From contig PNBP01000169.1 in assembly GCA_003136075.1 (NCBI GenBank), forward strand, positions 1 through 18,723: a stretch of 18,723 nt of DNA, given 5' to 3'. A model generated the notes under the pieces. That model saw nothing but the letters and a program-made list of their open reading frames with translations, did no database searches and was not told where the DNA came from. The stretch comes from Methanoregula sp. (GTDB lineage: Archaea; Halobacteriota; Methanomicrobia; Methanomicrobiales; Methanospirillaceae). The position numbers and the translations under genes were made by a program. This document shows positions 7,166-15,352 of this stretch, piece after piece (the stretch's first letter is position 1; every line of letters begins with the position of its first letter).

Positions 7166-8086
7166 ATGGGAGCAGAACTTGGTAAATACAAATCATGCGT
7201 CTCAGCACGAAGCACCGACAAGGAGCTTCTCAAGCACGCACAGGATGGCGGAATTGTCTCTTCGCTCTTCGCATTTGCACTTGACGAAGGTATTATTGAC
7301 GGCGCAATTGTCGCTGCAAACAAGGAATTCTATGCAAAATACCCGTCAAAATGCATTCAGGACAACTCAAATCTTGATGTAATTGAGCCCTGGAGACCAA
7401 TTCCCGCAATTGTTACAACAAAAGCGGAACTGATTGCAGCAGCCGGCACGAAGTACAACCTCAGCCCGAATATTGCTTTACTCAAAGAAGCAACCCGCAG
7501 CTTTGGTCTTGACAAGATCGGTATTGTTGGTACACCCTGCCAGATGCAGGCTGTCCGCAAAGCCTCGCTGTACCCGTTCGGGTTCCGCGACGTTAACGTC
7601 CCCCTTGCAGTCGGTATCTTCTGCATGGAGAACTTCCCCTACCAGAGCATCCTTCAGCTCGTAGAAGATCACGCAGCAATGAAGCTTGAATCTGTCAAGA
7701 AGATGGAAATCGGCAAGGGCAAGTTCTGGGTATACGGCAAGCGCGGACAGGTCGTCCAGCTGCCGCTCAAGGTTACCCACAAGTATGAACAGCCCGGATG
7801 CCACGTCTGCCTCGACTACGTTGCAAACATGGCAGATATCTCAACCGGCTCCGTTGGCAGCCCCGACGGCTGGTCCACAATCTTTGTACGCTCAAAGATT
7901 GGTGACTCAGTCTGGGCAAAGGCAATGGCAGCAGGGTGCTTTGAAACCCAGCCAATCGAGAAGGTCAAGCCCGGTCTTGAACTCGTGACCAAGCTCGCAA
8001 ACGAGAAGATCACGAAGAACAAGGCAACGCTTGATGCACGTGCAACCTTCGGTGTGGGCAAGGCTCTCCGCAACCCATACCTCTAA
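7166..8086 (+). CDS. frhB: Coenzyme F420-reducing hydrogenase, beta subunit (F420-binding)
   Basis: Iron-sulfur flavoprotein that holds FAD and one [4Fe-4S] cluster and hands a hydride to coenzyme F420, completing the FrhABG reaction. From ATG 7166 it has 306 residues. The N-terminal FrhB domain starts at YKSCVSAR and QDGGIVSSLF. The segment KIGIVGTPCQMQAVRK (about 117-132, Cys125), GIFCMENF (Cys153) and PGCHVCLDYVANMADIS (Cys212, Cys215) carry the conserved cluster cysteines, and GSVGSPDGWSTI follows as in the family. It starts 11 bases after the frhG stop and is the last gene of the operon; a T-rich terminator follows the stop directly. Related FrhB-type subunits occur with other F420-linked enzymes, but the linkage to frhADG makes the assignment secure. 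Confidence 0.96.
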   Translation: MGAELGKYKSCVSARSTDKELLKHAQDGGIVSSLFAFALDEGIIDGAIVAANKEFYAKYPSKCIQDNSNLDVIEPWRPIPAIVTTKAELIAAAGTKYNLSPNIALLKEATRSFGLDKIGIVGTPCQMQAVRKASLYPFGFRDVNVPLAVGIFCMENFPYQSILQLVEDHAAMKLESVKKMEIGKGKFWVYGKRGQVVQLPLKVTHKYEQPGCHVCLDYVANMADISTGSVGSPDGWSTIFVRSKIGDSVWAKAMAAGCFETQPIEKVKPGLELVTKLANEKITKNKATLDARATFGVGKALRNPYL

Positions 8087-8101
8087 TTTTTTTCTTTTTT
8101 T
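8087..8101 (+). terminator. T-rich terminator of the frh operon
   Basis: A run of T7, C, T7 begins right after the frhB TAA stop. This is a textbook archaeal oligo-T terminator. Confidence 0.8.
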
Positions 8102-8629
8102 ATAGCAGGAACGTTTTCAGGTTTTATTAAAAAAGGGATGTTCATCGGCATTCCGTTAAGAGAGAGATTGTGGGTCTGCCGTCAGTGACAGCGATGGCTC
8201 ACCGCAGCAACGTTGTTGTTTTGTGGATTCCTGTTCGACTCCACAGCTGCCCAAGGATCTTTTATGAGTTTTGGGAGACGTGCAGGATTCTTGGCAGCTG
8301 ATGCCCTCACATTAGTCTTCGTGTAGATTCCTGCAGGTAATTTTGTGCATGGAAGTACGTCCAGAGAGGGGGGCCCGATGCTCTTGATTTATTGTCTGGT
8401 TGTGTGTGGTTCTGGCGTCCCGCTTTCCCCGTTTCCCCATTTTGAAGGACAGATGCTGCCGGATTCTGCTTTTTCGTCAGTGATCACTGCAATAAACTGC
8501 CGGGGAGTTTATACAAAAGGGCTGGTAGCGGCCAGTACTTCCGAAAGTAACTCCCGATGCAAACAAGCAGGTTTTGCAAGAATTTTAAAAAACGTTCGAA
8601 TTCTCTTTGAAAAAAATAATGAACAAATC
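8102..8629. other. Gene-poor interval of about 530 bases
   Basis: I see no convincing gene. A plus-strand frame (8345-8713) has no family features and runs antisense into the Doc-like gene. The interval holds an imperfect inverted repeat (TGCAGGATTC at 8281-8290 against GATTCCTGCA at 8326-8335, 9 of 10 pairing), a 6-bp hairpin at 8222-8245 and, near its right end, A runs that serve as oligo-T for the minus strand. It could hold an unannotated small RNA or decayed sequence. Confidence 0.5.
8587..8616 (-). terminator. Oligo-T terminator downstream of the Doc-like gene
   Basis: On the minus strand two T runs (T7 at 8610-8616 and T6 at 8587-8592) follow the Doc-like stop within about 40 bases, with no hairpin. 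Confidence 0.45.
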
Positions 8630-8995
8630 CTAAACTTCTTTGGTGACATGACACCGGAGCCAGTGTTCGATATCCTCCGGTTCAACCGTATAGGACGCGA
8701 CACCGGCAAGTAATCCGGCAACCCGTTCATCATCCGGTGCCAGATGATAGCGCTCTTGCCCGAGAATCAGGCTCGCAAGTGCATGTGCAGTCCTCTTGTT
8801 GCCATCACGGAATGGAGGATACGCGGACAAAGAGAAAAGTGCAAGTTCTGCCCGTCGCCAGATATCATCTATAAGGTTAGCCCTGAAGACAAACTGGTGC
8901 AGGTTCGGCTCGGACAACAGCCGTGCATCTCCGCCGTCGTTTGCCATAATCGCGGCGTGGACAGCGATAATCTGGTCAATGGTGAGGTCATCCAT
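8630..8995 (-). CDS. Doc/Fic-like (Fido fold) protein lacking the catalytic histidine
   Basis: A single-domain Fic/Doc-like protein, 121 residues, the length of Doc toxins. The Fic motif HxFx(D/N)GNKR appears here as PPFRDGNKRTA (60-70): Phe62, Asp64, Gly65, Asn66, Lys67 and Arg68 are kept, but the catalytic His position is Pro60, encoded CCT. Doc enzymes phosphorylate EF-Tu and Fic enzymes AMPylate targets using that histidine, so this copy should be inactive or do something else. No Phd-type antitoxin gene lies beside it: 8996-9230 has no minus-strand frame of note. No Shine-Dalgarno precedes the ATG. The missing His may be a feature of a whole archaeal subfamily rather than damage, since the rest of the domain is intact. 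Confidence 0.8.
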   Translation of the reverse strand: MDDLTIDQIIAVHAAIMANDGGDARLLSEPNLHQFVFRANLIDDIWRRAELALFSLSAYPPFRDGNKRTAHALASLILGQERYHLAPDDERVAGLLAGVASYTVEPEDIEHWLRCHVTKEV

Positions 8996-9197
8996 GCCGG
9001 TTACTTGTAGGAGATGGAGTTATGGAAAAGTTGCGGTTTTTTTGCAGCAGAATCTGAAAAAAATACCGAATGAATTTTTTGTTCTAGGTAAAACTGATAA
9101 CAACGACATTAATTTCCGGGAGAATCCCGGTTTAATCCCGAGATCCCCCTCGCGTTTACTCCCTCTCAACACACATCCCTAAAATACCAGTATCTCT

Positions 9198-9205
9198 CAA
9201 TATAC
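9198..9205 (+). promoter_or_regulatory. TATA-like box of the first methyltransferase
   Basis: CAATATAC is centred about 29 bases upstream of the ATG at 9231, the spacing expected for a leaderless or nearly leaderless archaeal transcript. This agrees with the absence of a Shine-Dalgarno. Confidence 0.4.
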
Positions 9206-9230
9206 CGTAGGAAAAATTCCACGATACCCC

Positions 9231-10226
9231 ATGGAACCCGTCATCATCCACAATAACAGATTCTACAACAGCGACAGTATAAGCGGAGCAGCTGAGTACC
9301 TGCCGGACAATTCCGTGGATCTTATCATCACCGATCCGCCTTATGGAATCAATGGCGACAAACTCCATCAGCACTATAACCGGAACGAAAAATTTGTCGT
9401 AGAGGGCTATGTTGAAATCCCACAAAAGGAGTACGCGGAGTTCAGCCTCAAATGGATTAAGGAGGCCGAACGGGTGTTGAAACCCGGTGGTTCCATCTAT
9501 ATCGTGTCGGGATACACCCACCTCATTGACATCCTCAACGCGTTACAAAAGACTACCCTTAACGAGATCAATCACATTATCTGGAAATACAATTTTGGGG
9601 TATTCACACGCCGGAAATACGTATCCTCACACTACCATATCCTGTTTTACGCGAAGCCGGGAGGTAAACGGACGTACAATCTCGAATCCCGATATGGTCT
9701 CGCCGAACAATCTGATGACAAACGATCCCTCAACAACAGCGATCGCGAAGATGTCTGGAGCATCAACCGGGAATATAAGCCCGGCAAAGTCAAGAACAAG
9801 AACGAACTCCCCACCCGACTGCTTGTTAAAATGATCCAGTACAGCAGTAATGAAGGCGATCTGGTCTGCGATTTTTTCCTTGGCGGATTTTCTACTGCAA
9901 AAGTCGCAATTGGTCTAAACCGACGGGCAACTGGATTTGAGATTGCAAAGGGGATCTTTGACACGAAGATCGAAGAACTGGAAACATTACAACCCGGTTA
10001 TCTGGTGCCTACTCTGCGCGAAACCGTTGTCAGTTCTCTTAAAAATCCGCACAAATCATGGACTAAAAAAGATCTCAAATACCTTGATAAAGAATTTACC
10101 CGGCTCGTTGCACAGGGCGTAACGAAAAAACAGATCATCGCTCAGCTCGGGGAACATCTCGGACGGGGGCGATGGTCTATTGAGAAGGCTCTGAAAAAGA
10201 ACGGATCGTCCGGGAAAAACACATAA
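9231..10226 (+). CDS. Solitary DNA (N4-cytosine/N6-adenine) methyltransferase with C-terminal helical domain
   Basis: An amino-methyltransferase of the beta-type order, with the catalytic motif before the AdoMet-binding motif. Residues 30-39 give motif IV, DLIITDPPYG (Asp35-Tyr38). RVLKPGGSIYIVSG (81-94) is the next strand. Motif I, near 214-226, reads DFFLGGFSTAKVA instead of the usual D-P-F-x-G-x-G-T-T, and GFEIAKGIFDTK (235-246) follows. A C-terminal segment (about 277-322, beginning SWTKKDLKYLDKEF) looks like a SANT/helix-turn-helix-like domain and may help target choice. No restriction enzyme gene is adjacent, so it is a solitary methylase as far as the window shows. Target sequence unknown. 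The ATG lacks a Shine-Dalgarno but has a TATA-like box at leaderless spacing. Confidence 0.88.
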   Translation: MEPVIIHNNRFYNSDSISGAAEYLPDNSVDLIITDPPYGINGDKLHQHYNRNEKFVVEGYVEIPQKEYAEFSLKWIKEAERVLKPGGSIYIVSGYTHLIDILNALQKTTLNEINHIIWKYNFGVFTRRKYVSSHYHILFYAKPGGKRTYNLESRYGLAEQSDDKRSLNNSDREDVWSINREYKPGKVKNKNELPTRLLVKMIQYSSNEGDLVCDFFLGGFSTAKVAIGLNRRATGFEIAKGIFDTKIEELETLQPGYLVPTLRETVVSSLKNPHKSWTKKDLKYLDKEFTRLVAQGVTKKQIIAQLGEHLGRGRWSIEKALKKNGSSGKNT

Positions 10227-10273
10227 TAAATCCGTAAAAACGAGAGGAGGGGAGGAAACATCATTGGGTTGGT

Positions 10274-10765
10274 TCACCATTCCCGTTTAGTCACGGTTAC
10301 CGGATCAATTATCGCGTTGATCACCAAGTCAAACGGCACCGTGTCCAGCCATCCTGCCTTCTCAAACATATTCTGGAAACAGACTCCCGCCAGTTTTACA
10401 TCGCCATGCCGGGCGGCAAGATCCCGGACCTGTTCTTTTGTTACCGGCATAAGGGGCATTGCCAGTCCGCCCATGATAACAATAACTTTCGGGTGAATCT
10501 CTGCCGGTTTTCCGCTTGCCTGCATGCCAACGTTGGGGACATCAACAATCGTCCGCGCTTTTGATTCATCAAGTATCGGTACAAAAACCTGTTCGGCATG
10601 CAACCCACGCACGGCAACAGCAAGCAGTTCGACAAACGGAGTACAGGTTCCCACACACCCGTAATAGACAATCTGATCGCCGTTTTTCAGACTGAGACTT
10701 GTAAGATATTCCTTGAACGGGCGAAGGATGCCGGGGACTCCGTGAAATGTGGTTGGTTCGGTCAT
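10274..10765 (-). CDS. DUF2124-type conserved archaeal protein of unknown function
   Basis: 163 residues, recognised from memory as the methanogen family DUF2124; function unknown. Conserved-looking blocks are GILRPFKEYL (12-21), VYYGCVGTCTPFVELLA (33-49, Cys37 and Cys41), a Gly-rich turn MGGLAMP (98-104) and GVCFQNMFEKAGWLD (127-141). The alternating beta strands and Gly turns suggest a Rossmann-like soluble fold, and the two close cysteines could bind a metal or be redox active; both points are inference. GGTGAT (minus strand, 10771-10776) lies 5 bases before the ATG, a good ribosome binding site that fixes the start. The gene converges on the upstream methyltransferase with 47 bases between stops and is divergent from the sensor kinase. 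Confidence 0.8.
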   Translation of the reverse strand: MTEPTTFHGVPGILRPFKEYLTSLSLKNGDQIVYYGCVGTCTPFVELLAVAVRGLHAEQVFVPILDESKARTIVDVPNVGMQASGKPAEIHPKVIVIMGGLAMPLMPVTKEQVRDLAARHGDVKLAGVCFQNMFEKAGWLDTVPFDLVINAIIDPVTVTKREW

Positions 10766-10910
10766 ATTACATCACCGATCAACCGTAAGAAAGATAAGGA
10801 TTGCTTAAGCTAACGAATGCTCAATGCAATAGGGCCGGATAATTTTTACCGCTCCATGCACGGTGTTGCCACTCAGCGTGTCCAAAGATTAATCGATTCC
10901 GACATCCGGC

Positions 10911-10920
10911 ATAAATAATA
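10911..10920 (+). promoter_or_regulatory. Possible TATA box of the sensor kinase gene
   Basis: ATAAATAATA lies about 50 bases upstream of the ATG at 10968, which would give a leader of about 25 bases. TTATTCAT around 10931-10938 is an alternative giving an almost leaderless message. Neither start has a Shine-Dalgarno. Confidence 0.3.
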
Positions 10921-10967
10921 AACAAAGCACTTATTCATACTTGAAGACGAAACACTCTTGACAATAG

Positions 10968-13397
10968 ATGCTCTCGGTTCTCTACGTGGATGATGAAGAG
11001 GCGTTGCTGGACATTACCAGAATTTTTCTTGAGAGAAGCGGAGAATTAAAAATTGACACGTGTTCAAATCCGAATGATGCACTGGACATGCTGGGTACCC
11101 GCACGTTCGATGTCATTGTCTCCGATTACGAGATGCCAGATCTCAATGGTATCGATCTGTTAAAAAGCATCAAATCACGGGGTCTTGATATCCCTTTCAT
11201 CATCTTTACCGGGCGCGGCCGGGAAATCGTCGCCATTGAGGCATTGAACAATGGGGCGGCGTTCTACCTCCAGAAAGGCGGGGATCCAAAAGCACAGTTT
11301 GCCGAACTCAAAAATATGATCCGTCGGGCAGCCGAGCACAAGCAAGTGGAGCGACGACTCAACCTGACACAGTTCTCGGTCGACCGGGCTTCCGATGAAG
11401 TCTTCTGGATCGACCCATCAGGAAAATTTCTCTTTGTAAACAATGCCGCATGTAAGTCCAAAGGGTATACGCAGGCAGAACTGCTTTCGATGACGATCTT
11501 TGATATCAACCCCGGCTACACACCCTTATCATGGAGTGAACGGTTCAGGGAAAACAAGATTAAAGGATCGATGAGCTACGAATCAACCCACAAACGAAAA
11601 GACGGATCCGTCTTTCCAGTGGAAATTACCAGCAATTATCTTACCTTTGATGGAAACGAGTATTTTTTTGCATTTGCCTGTGATATAAGCGAGCGAAAAC
11701 AAAACGAGAGCGAACTCCGGGCATCAAATGAGCAGATGGCCGCAATGATCGAACAGATCCGGACATCGGATGAATCGATTGCTAATCAGTTCAGGGAACT
11801 GGAGCGCCAGAAACAGACTCTTTTTGAGAGTGAGAGCCGGTACCAGGAAATCTTTGACAATGCACCACTGGGAATTTTCAACTCCACCCCGGAAGGTAAG
11901 TTCCTCAGGGTTAACCATGAATTTGCCCGCATTCTTGGGTACGATTCTGCAGAAGAAATAATTGGGGTTGTTAACCGCAGTACCGTCCAGGAGGCACTCT
12001 ATGAAAATCCATACCTTCACGCTGAATTTGTCCGGAATACAACGAACTCAGGGAAATGGCAGCATTTCGAGAACAGGTACAGGAAAAAAGATGGCACGGT
12101 AATTACCGGCCGACTGATATTCCGGTCATTTATTAATTCAAAGAACGGGTGCCGGGAACTTGAAGGATTTCTTGAGGATATTTCAACCCAGAGGAAACGG
12201 GACATCGAGAAGATCAAAGAAACCGCTGCCCGTCTGGAGACCATTCTTCACGTTGCAACGAAATTAAACAATATATTAGATCCGGCTGAAGTGATGCACT
12301 GCATCTGTGAAGAAATCGCAAAATCGCTCGATGCCCCGGTCGTTTCGCTCTACATATTCGATGCAACAAGGAAGGTATTTGTACCCACGGCAGATTATGG
12401 CATACTTCCGGAATTCAGGAAATTCCAGTCAGTTATTCCTCATTCCTTTTATAAGAAAATATTTTCTGACGAAAAAAGGGTGACGGTATTGCCGGATGTC
12501 CAGCAGATGCCTTACTTGCCGGGGTTAGAGACCGATCGGTCAGCGGGTACCCGGACGGTTCTTGCGGCCATCATCGAACGCAAAGGGGATCTGATGGGGA
12601 TGCTTACCGTTGTCACGCTCGGCAACACCCGGACATTCAAGGATGCTGACCAGTCGCTCGTCAAAGGGCTTGCTGATCAGACTGCCCTCGCATTGTCAAA
12701 CGCCCGCTTGTTTGCGGCACAGAGGAACTCTGAAGAGGCGGTTTTGAAAACAAATAAAAAACTCAACATCCTCTCAAATATTACCCGCCACGATATCCTT
12801 AACAAGCTCACGGTCTTGCAGGCGTACATGGACCTTATGAAAGAACGGGTGACAGACCCCAAAATGGACATGTATATACAGGCACAGGAGAAAGCCGCAC
12901 TGGCGATTGCCCAACAGATTGATTTTACCAAAACATACCAGGATCTTGGCGTCCGCCAGCCGGAATGGCAGGATATTAATCAGGTTATTCGTAAGAACAG
13001 GGAACAGATTGATCTCAAGGGAATTCAATTTGAGAGTAATTTGAAGGAAGTCAGTCTCTATGCGGATCCGCTAATCGAGAAAGTGTTCTACAACTTACTC
13101 GATAACTCGATCCGGTATGGAGAGAAGATCACGCATATTTCCATCTCGTCAAAACAGGAAACTTCCGGCTTTACGCTGATCTATGAAGATGATGGGATCG
13201 GAATTCCGGATAAAGACAAGAAACATATCTTTGAGCGGGGTGTCGGAAAAAATACCGGACTCGGATTATTCCTTGCCCGGGAAATTCTCTCCATTACAGG
13301 TATGACTATTGAAGAAACAGGAACATCCGGAAAAGGCGTCCGGTTTGAGATTCATGTACCTGCATCAGATATCCGTGTGCAATCATTCACGAATTGA
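10968..13397 (+). CDS. Cytosolic hybrid sensor kinase: REC-PAS-PAS-GAF-histidine kinase
   Basis: 809 residues with no signal peptide or membrane segment, so it senses something in the cytoplasm. The receiver domain is at about 1-120: VLYVDDEEALL with acidic pocket Asp8/Asp9, phospho-acceptor Asp53 (VSDYEMPD), Thr81 and Lys103. PAS 1 covers about 133-245, ending DISERK; a coiled-coil-like linker covers about 246-290. PAS 2 covers about 291-405 (YQEIFDNAPLGIF), GAF about 425-582. The kinase has an H box SNITRHDILNKL (His near 607), an N box YNLLDNSIRYGEKI (about 707-720), EDDGIGIP (G1) and NTGLGLFLAREI (G2). The arrangement, receiver first and kinase last, is frequent in Methanomicrobiales. No separate response regulator is adjacent. 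The next gene, a methyltransferase, begins 62 bases downstream on the same strand and may be co-transcribed. Confidence 0.93.
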   Translation: MLSVLYVDDEEALLDITRIFLERSGELKIDTCSNPNDALDMLGTRTFDVIVSDYEMPDLNGIDLLKSIKSRGLDIPFIIFTGRGREIVAIEALNNGAAFYLQKGGDPKAQFAELKNMIRRAAEHKQVERRLNLTQFSVDRASDEVFWIDPSGKFLFVNNAACKSKGYTQAELLSMTIFDINPGYTPLSWSERFRENKIKGSMSYESTHKRKDGSVFPVEITSNYLTFDGNEYFFAFACDISERKQNESELRASNEQMAAMIEQIRTSDESIANQFRELERQKQTLFESESRYQEIFDNAPLGIFNSTPEGKFLRVNHEFARILGYDSAEEIIGVVNRSTVQEALYENPYLHAEFVRNTTNSGKWQHFENRYRKKDGTVITGRLIFRSFINSKNGCRELEGFLEDISTQRKRDIEKIKETAARLETILHVATKLNNILDPAEVMHCICEEIAKSLDAPVVSLYIFDATRKVFVPTADYGILPEFRKFQSVIPHSFYKKIFSDEKRVTVLPDVQQMPYLPGLETDRSAGTRTVLAAIIERKGDLMGMLTVVTLGNTRTFKDADQSLVKGLADQTALALSNARLFAAQRNSEEAVLKTNKKLNILSNITRHDILNKLTVLQAYMDLMKERVTDPKMDMYIQAQEKAALAIAQQIDFTKTYQDLGVRQPEWQDINQVIRKNREQIDLKGIQFESNLKEVSLYADPLIEKVFYNLLDNSIRYGEKITHISISSKQETSGFTLIYEDDGIGIPDKDKKHIFERGVGKNTGLGLFLAREILSITGMTIEETGTSGKGVRFEIHVPASDIRVQSFTN

Positions 13398-13459
13398 TGG
13401 TGAACCGGGCGAAATTCTTTGTAACTGGGCATGAAAAAAAGCACAGAAGGAGATGAGAC

Positions 13460-14233
13460 GTGGATAAACGGGATTTTTTTTCAAGTGAGGATGTCACTGT
13501 TATCAATGAGGATGTTTTTAAAACAAAAAAAATCCCGGCGCAAAGTATTGATCTGATCATCACCTCACCACCCTATAATGTCGATATCAAATACAATTCC
13601 CACGATGACCAGCTGACCTACGAAGAATACCTTGACTTCTCAAAACGCTGGATGAAACGCTGTTTTGGCTGGTTGAAAAATGACGGGCGGTTCTGTCTGA
13701 ATATTCCGCTTGACAAGAATAAAGGTGGCCAGCAAAGTGTCGGTGCCAATCTTACAACCATCGCAAAAAAGATTGGGTTCTCGTATCATTCCACCATCAT
13801 CTGGAACGAGGGAAATATCTCACGCCGGACGGCGTGGGGTTCGTGGGCGAGCGCTTCAGCGCCCTATGTCATTGCGCCGGTGGAGCTGATTGTTGTCCTG
13901 TACAAAAAATCGTGGAAGAAAACCAGCGGCTCGCGCATTTCAGATATCACCCGGGATGAGTTTCTGGCATGGACAAACGGGTTGTGGACGTTTAACGGTG
14001 AGAGAAAGAAAACAATTGGGCATCCAGCGCCGTTTCCGGTAGAACTACCAATGCGATGTATGAAATTGTTTTCATTTGTTGGCGACACCGTGCTCGATCC
14101 GTTTATGGGAAGCGGCACGACGCTTGTCGCCGCATCACGGTGCAACAGAAAAGCCGCCGGTATCGAAATTGACCCTCAATACTGCAAAATTGCGGCACAG
14201 CGGATCGAGGATGATCATATCCCAAAGAGATAA
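13460..14233 (+). CDS. Solitary DNA methyltransferase (SPPY type, probably N4-cytosine)
   Basis: 257 residues. Motif IV is TSPPYN (35-40), the SPPY form most often seen in N4-cytosine methylases, and it precedes motif I DPFMGSGTT (213-221), again the beta-type order. GIEIDPQYC follows as the AdoMet-ribose contact. The middle (about 125-150, WGSWASASAPYVIAPVE) is well formed and typical of compact N4C-type enzymes. The start is GTG at 13460 with GGAGAT (13449-13454) at good spacing. It follows the sensor kinase gene by 62 bases. No endonuclease gene lies on either side, so it is solitary in this window. Target sequence cannot be read from the protein. All catalytic motifs are intact. Confidence 0.9.
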   Translation: MDKRDFFSSEDVTVINEDVFKTKKIPAQSIDLIITSPPYNVDIKYNSHDDQLTYEEYLDFSKRWMKRCFGWLKNDGRFCLNIPLDKNKGGQQSVGANLTTIAKKIGFSYHSTIIWNEGNISRRTAWGSWASASAPYVIAPVELIVVLYKKSWKKTSGSRISDITRDEFLAWTNGLWTFNGERKKTIGHPAPFPVELPMRCMKLFSFVGDTVLDPFMGSGTTLVAASRCNRKAAGIEIDPQYCKIAAQRIEDDHIPKR

Positions 14234-14396
14234 TGACAAGTTTTCTGATACGTGACGCCATATACAAGCCCATTTCCCGTCTTATGCCAATTTTGCAACC
14301 AATCTTAAACCTACCATAAAATCATCCTCATCAGGCTACCTTTATTCCTCTATGTTGAATGCGGCCATATCGGAAATGTTCTCGAAAAGAGGAGAG

Positions 14397-14408
14397 TTCA
14401 TATAATAC
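14397..14408 (+). promoter_or_regulatory. TATA-like box of the DUF362 gene
   Basis: TTCATATAATAC is centred about 35 bases before ATG 14438, which would give a leader of about 8 bases. The remainder of 14234-14437 shows no gene. Confidence 0.4.
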
Positions 14409-14437
14409 GGGAGGTTAAGGTTCATAAAAGGATTCGT

Positions 14438-15352
14438 ATGGCCAGAACTGCCGAAGTATACATTGTCAATGCATCGGATCGGACAAAGGCAGTCCGAAGA
14501 ATATTTCGTGAATGCATCTCCTCAAAATTCCGGGGGGTTGATGTTGCACTCAAAGCAAACTTTAACAGCGCAGATCCATTTCCTGCGTCAACACATATCG
14601 ATACACTCCGGGCCCTTGCTGCAACCATTCTCAAGGAAAAACCCCGGCACCTGACGCTTGCAGAGCGAAGCGGTATGGGTAGCACAAAGAACGTACTCCG
14701 AGACTGCGGGGTTACTGCACTGGGGGAAGAACTCGGGTTTGATGTAGTCAATCTCGACACGATACCAGCAGAAGAGTGGATGATAATTGATAAGCCCGGC
14801 CTTCACTGGCAGCAGGGTTTTGCAATTGCCAACATATTTGCACATGCCGATAGGGTGATCCAAACCTGCTGCCTGAAGACCCATAAGTTTGGGGGCATTT
14901 TTACGGGAGCACTCAAAAACTCCGTGGGTCTTATCGCACGCCGCGTTCCGGGTGACCCGTATGATTACATGTCTGAACTTCACCAGTCACCCAGCCAGCG
15001 ATTGATGATCGCCGAAATCAACAAATATTACCGGACCGACCTTATTGTGATGGACGCGGCACAGGTATTTCTTTCCGGAGGGCCGGATAAAGGAGAGATT
15101 GGTGTTCCGAATGTCATCCTCGCAAGCAGGGATCGGATCGCCATTGATGCCGTGGGTGTGGCACTTCTTCGTTCGTACGGCTCAACTCCTGATGTGATGC
15201 ATGGCGCAATTTTTTTACAGGAGCAGATTGCCAGGGCAGTTGAACTGGGGGTCGGTGTGAAATCCGCCACCGGTATCCGTCTTGTGCCATTGGACGAACA
15301 TAGCGGCGATGTAGCTGCCTGGATCCAGAAGCGCTTCGCACTTGAAGGCTAG
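14438..15352 (+). CDS. DUF362 domain protein
   Basis: 304 residues containing one DUF362 domain; the biochemical role of this family is not established. The hallmark segment is CCLKTHKFGGIFTGALKN (144-161), followed by VGLIARR. Further family-like blocks are the early ALKANFN (37-43) and DLIVMDAAQVFLSGGPDKG in the C-terminal third. Many DUF362 proteins carry a C-terminal ferredoxin domain; this one does not, and it ends right after the core domain. Several Cys are present (26, 90, 144, 145) without a CxxC ferredoxin motif. No signal peptide is visible, so it should be cytoplasmic. It has its own TATA-like element and no close operon partner. The stop codon TAG lies in one of the rare CTAG tetramers of the window. 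Confidence 0.88.
   Translation: MARTAEVYIVNASDRTKAVRRIFRECISSKFRGVDVALKANFNSADPFPASTHIDTLRALAATILKEKPRHLTLAERSGMGSTKNVLRDCGVTALGEELGFDVVNLDTIPAEEWMIIDKPGLHWQQGFAIANIFAHADRVIQTCCLKTHKFGGIFTGALKNSVGLIARRVPGDPYDYMSELHQSPSQRLMIAEINKYYRTDLIVMDAAQVFLSGGPDKGEIGVPNVILASRDRIAIDAVGVALLRSYGSTPDVMHGAIFLQEQIARAVELGVGVKSATGIRLVPLDEHSGDVAAWIQKRFALEG

Noticed and set aside
8222..8245. Hairpin with TTCGA loop resembling a tRNA T-arm
   Set aside because: The loop is too long (12 bases) and no acceptor, D or anticodon arms can be found at the right distances.
8345..8713. Plus-strand frame of 122 codons
   Set aside because: No family features, low protein character, no ribosome site, and it runs antisense into the Doc-like gene.
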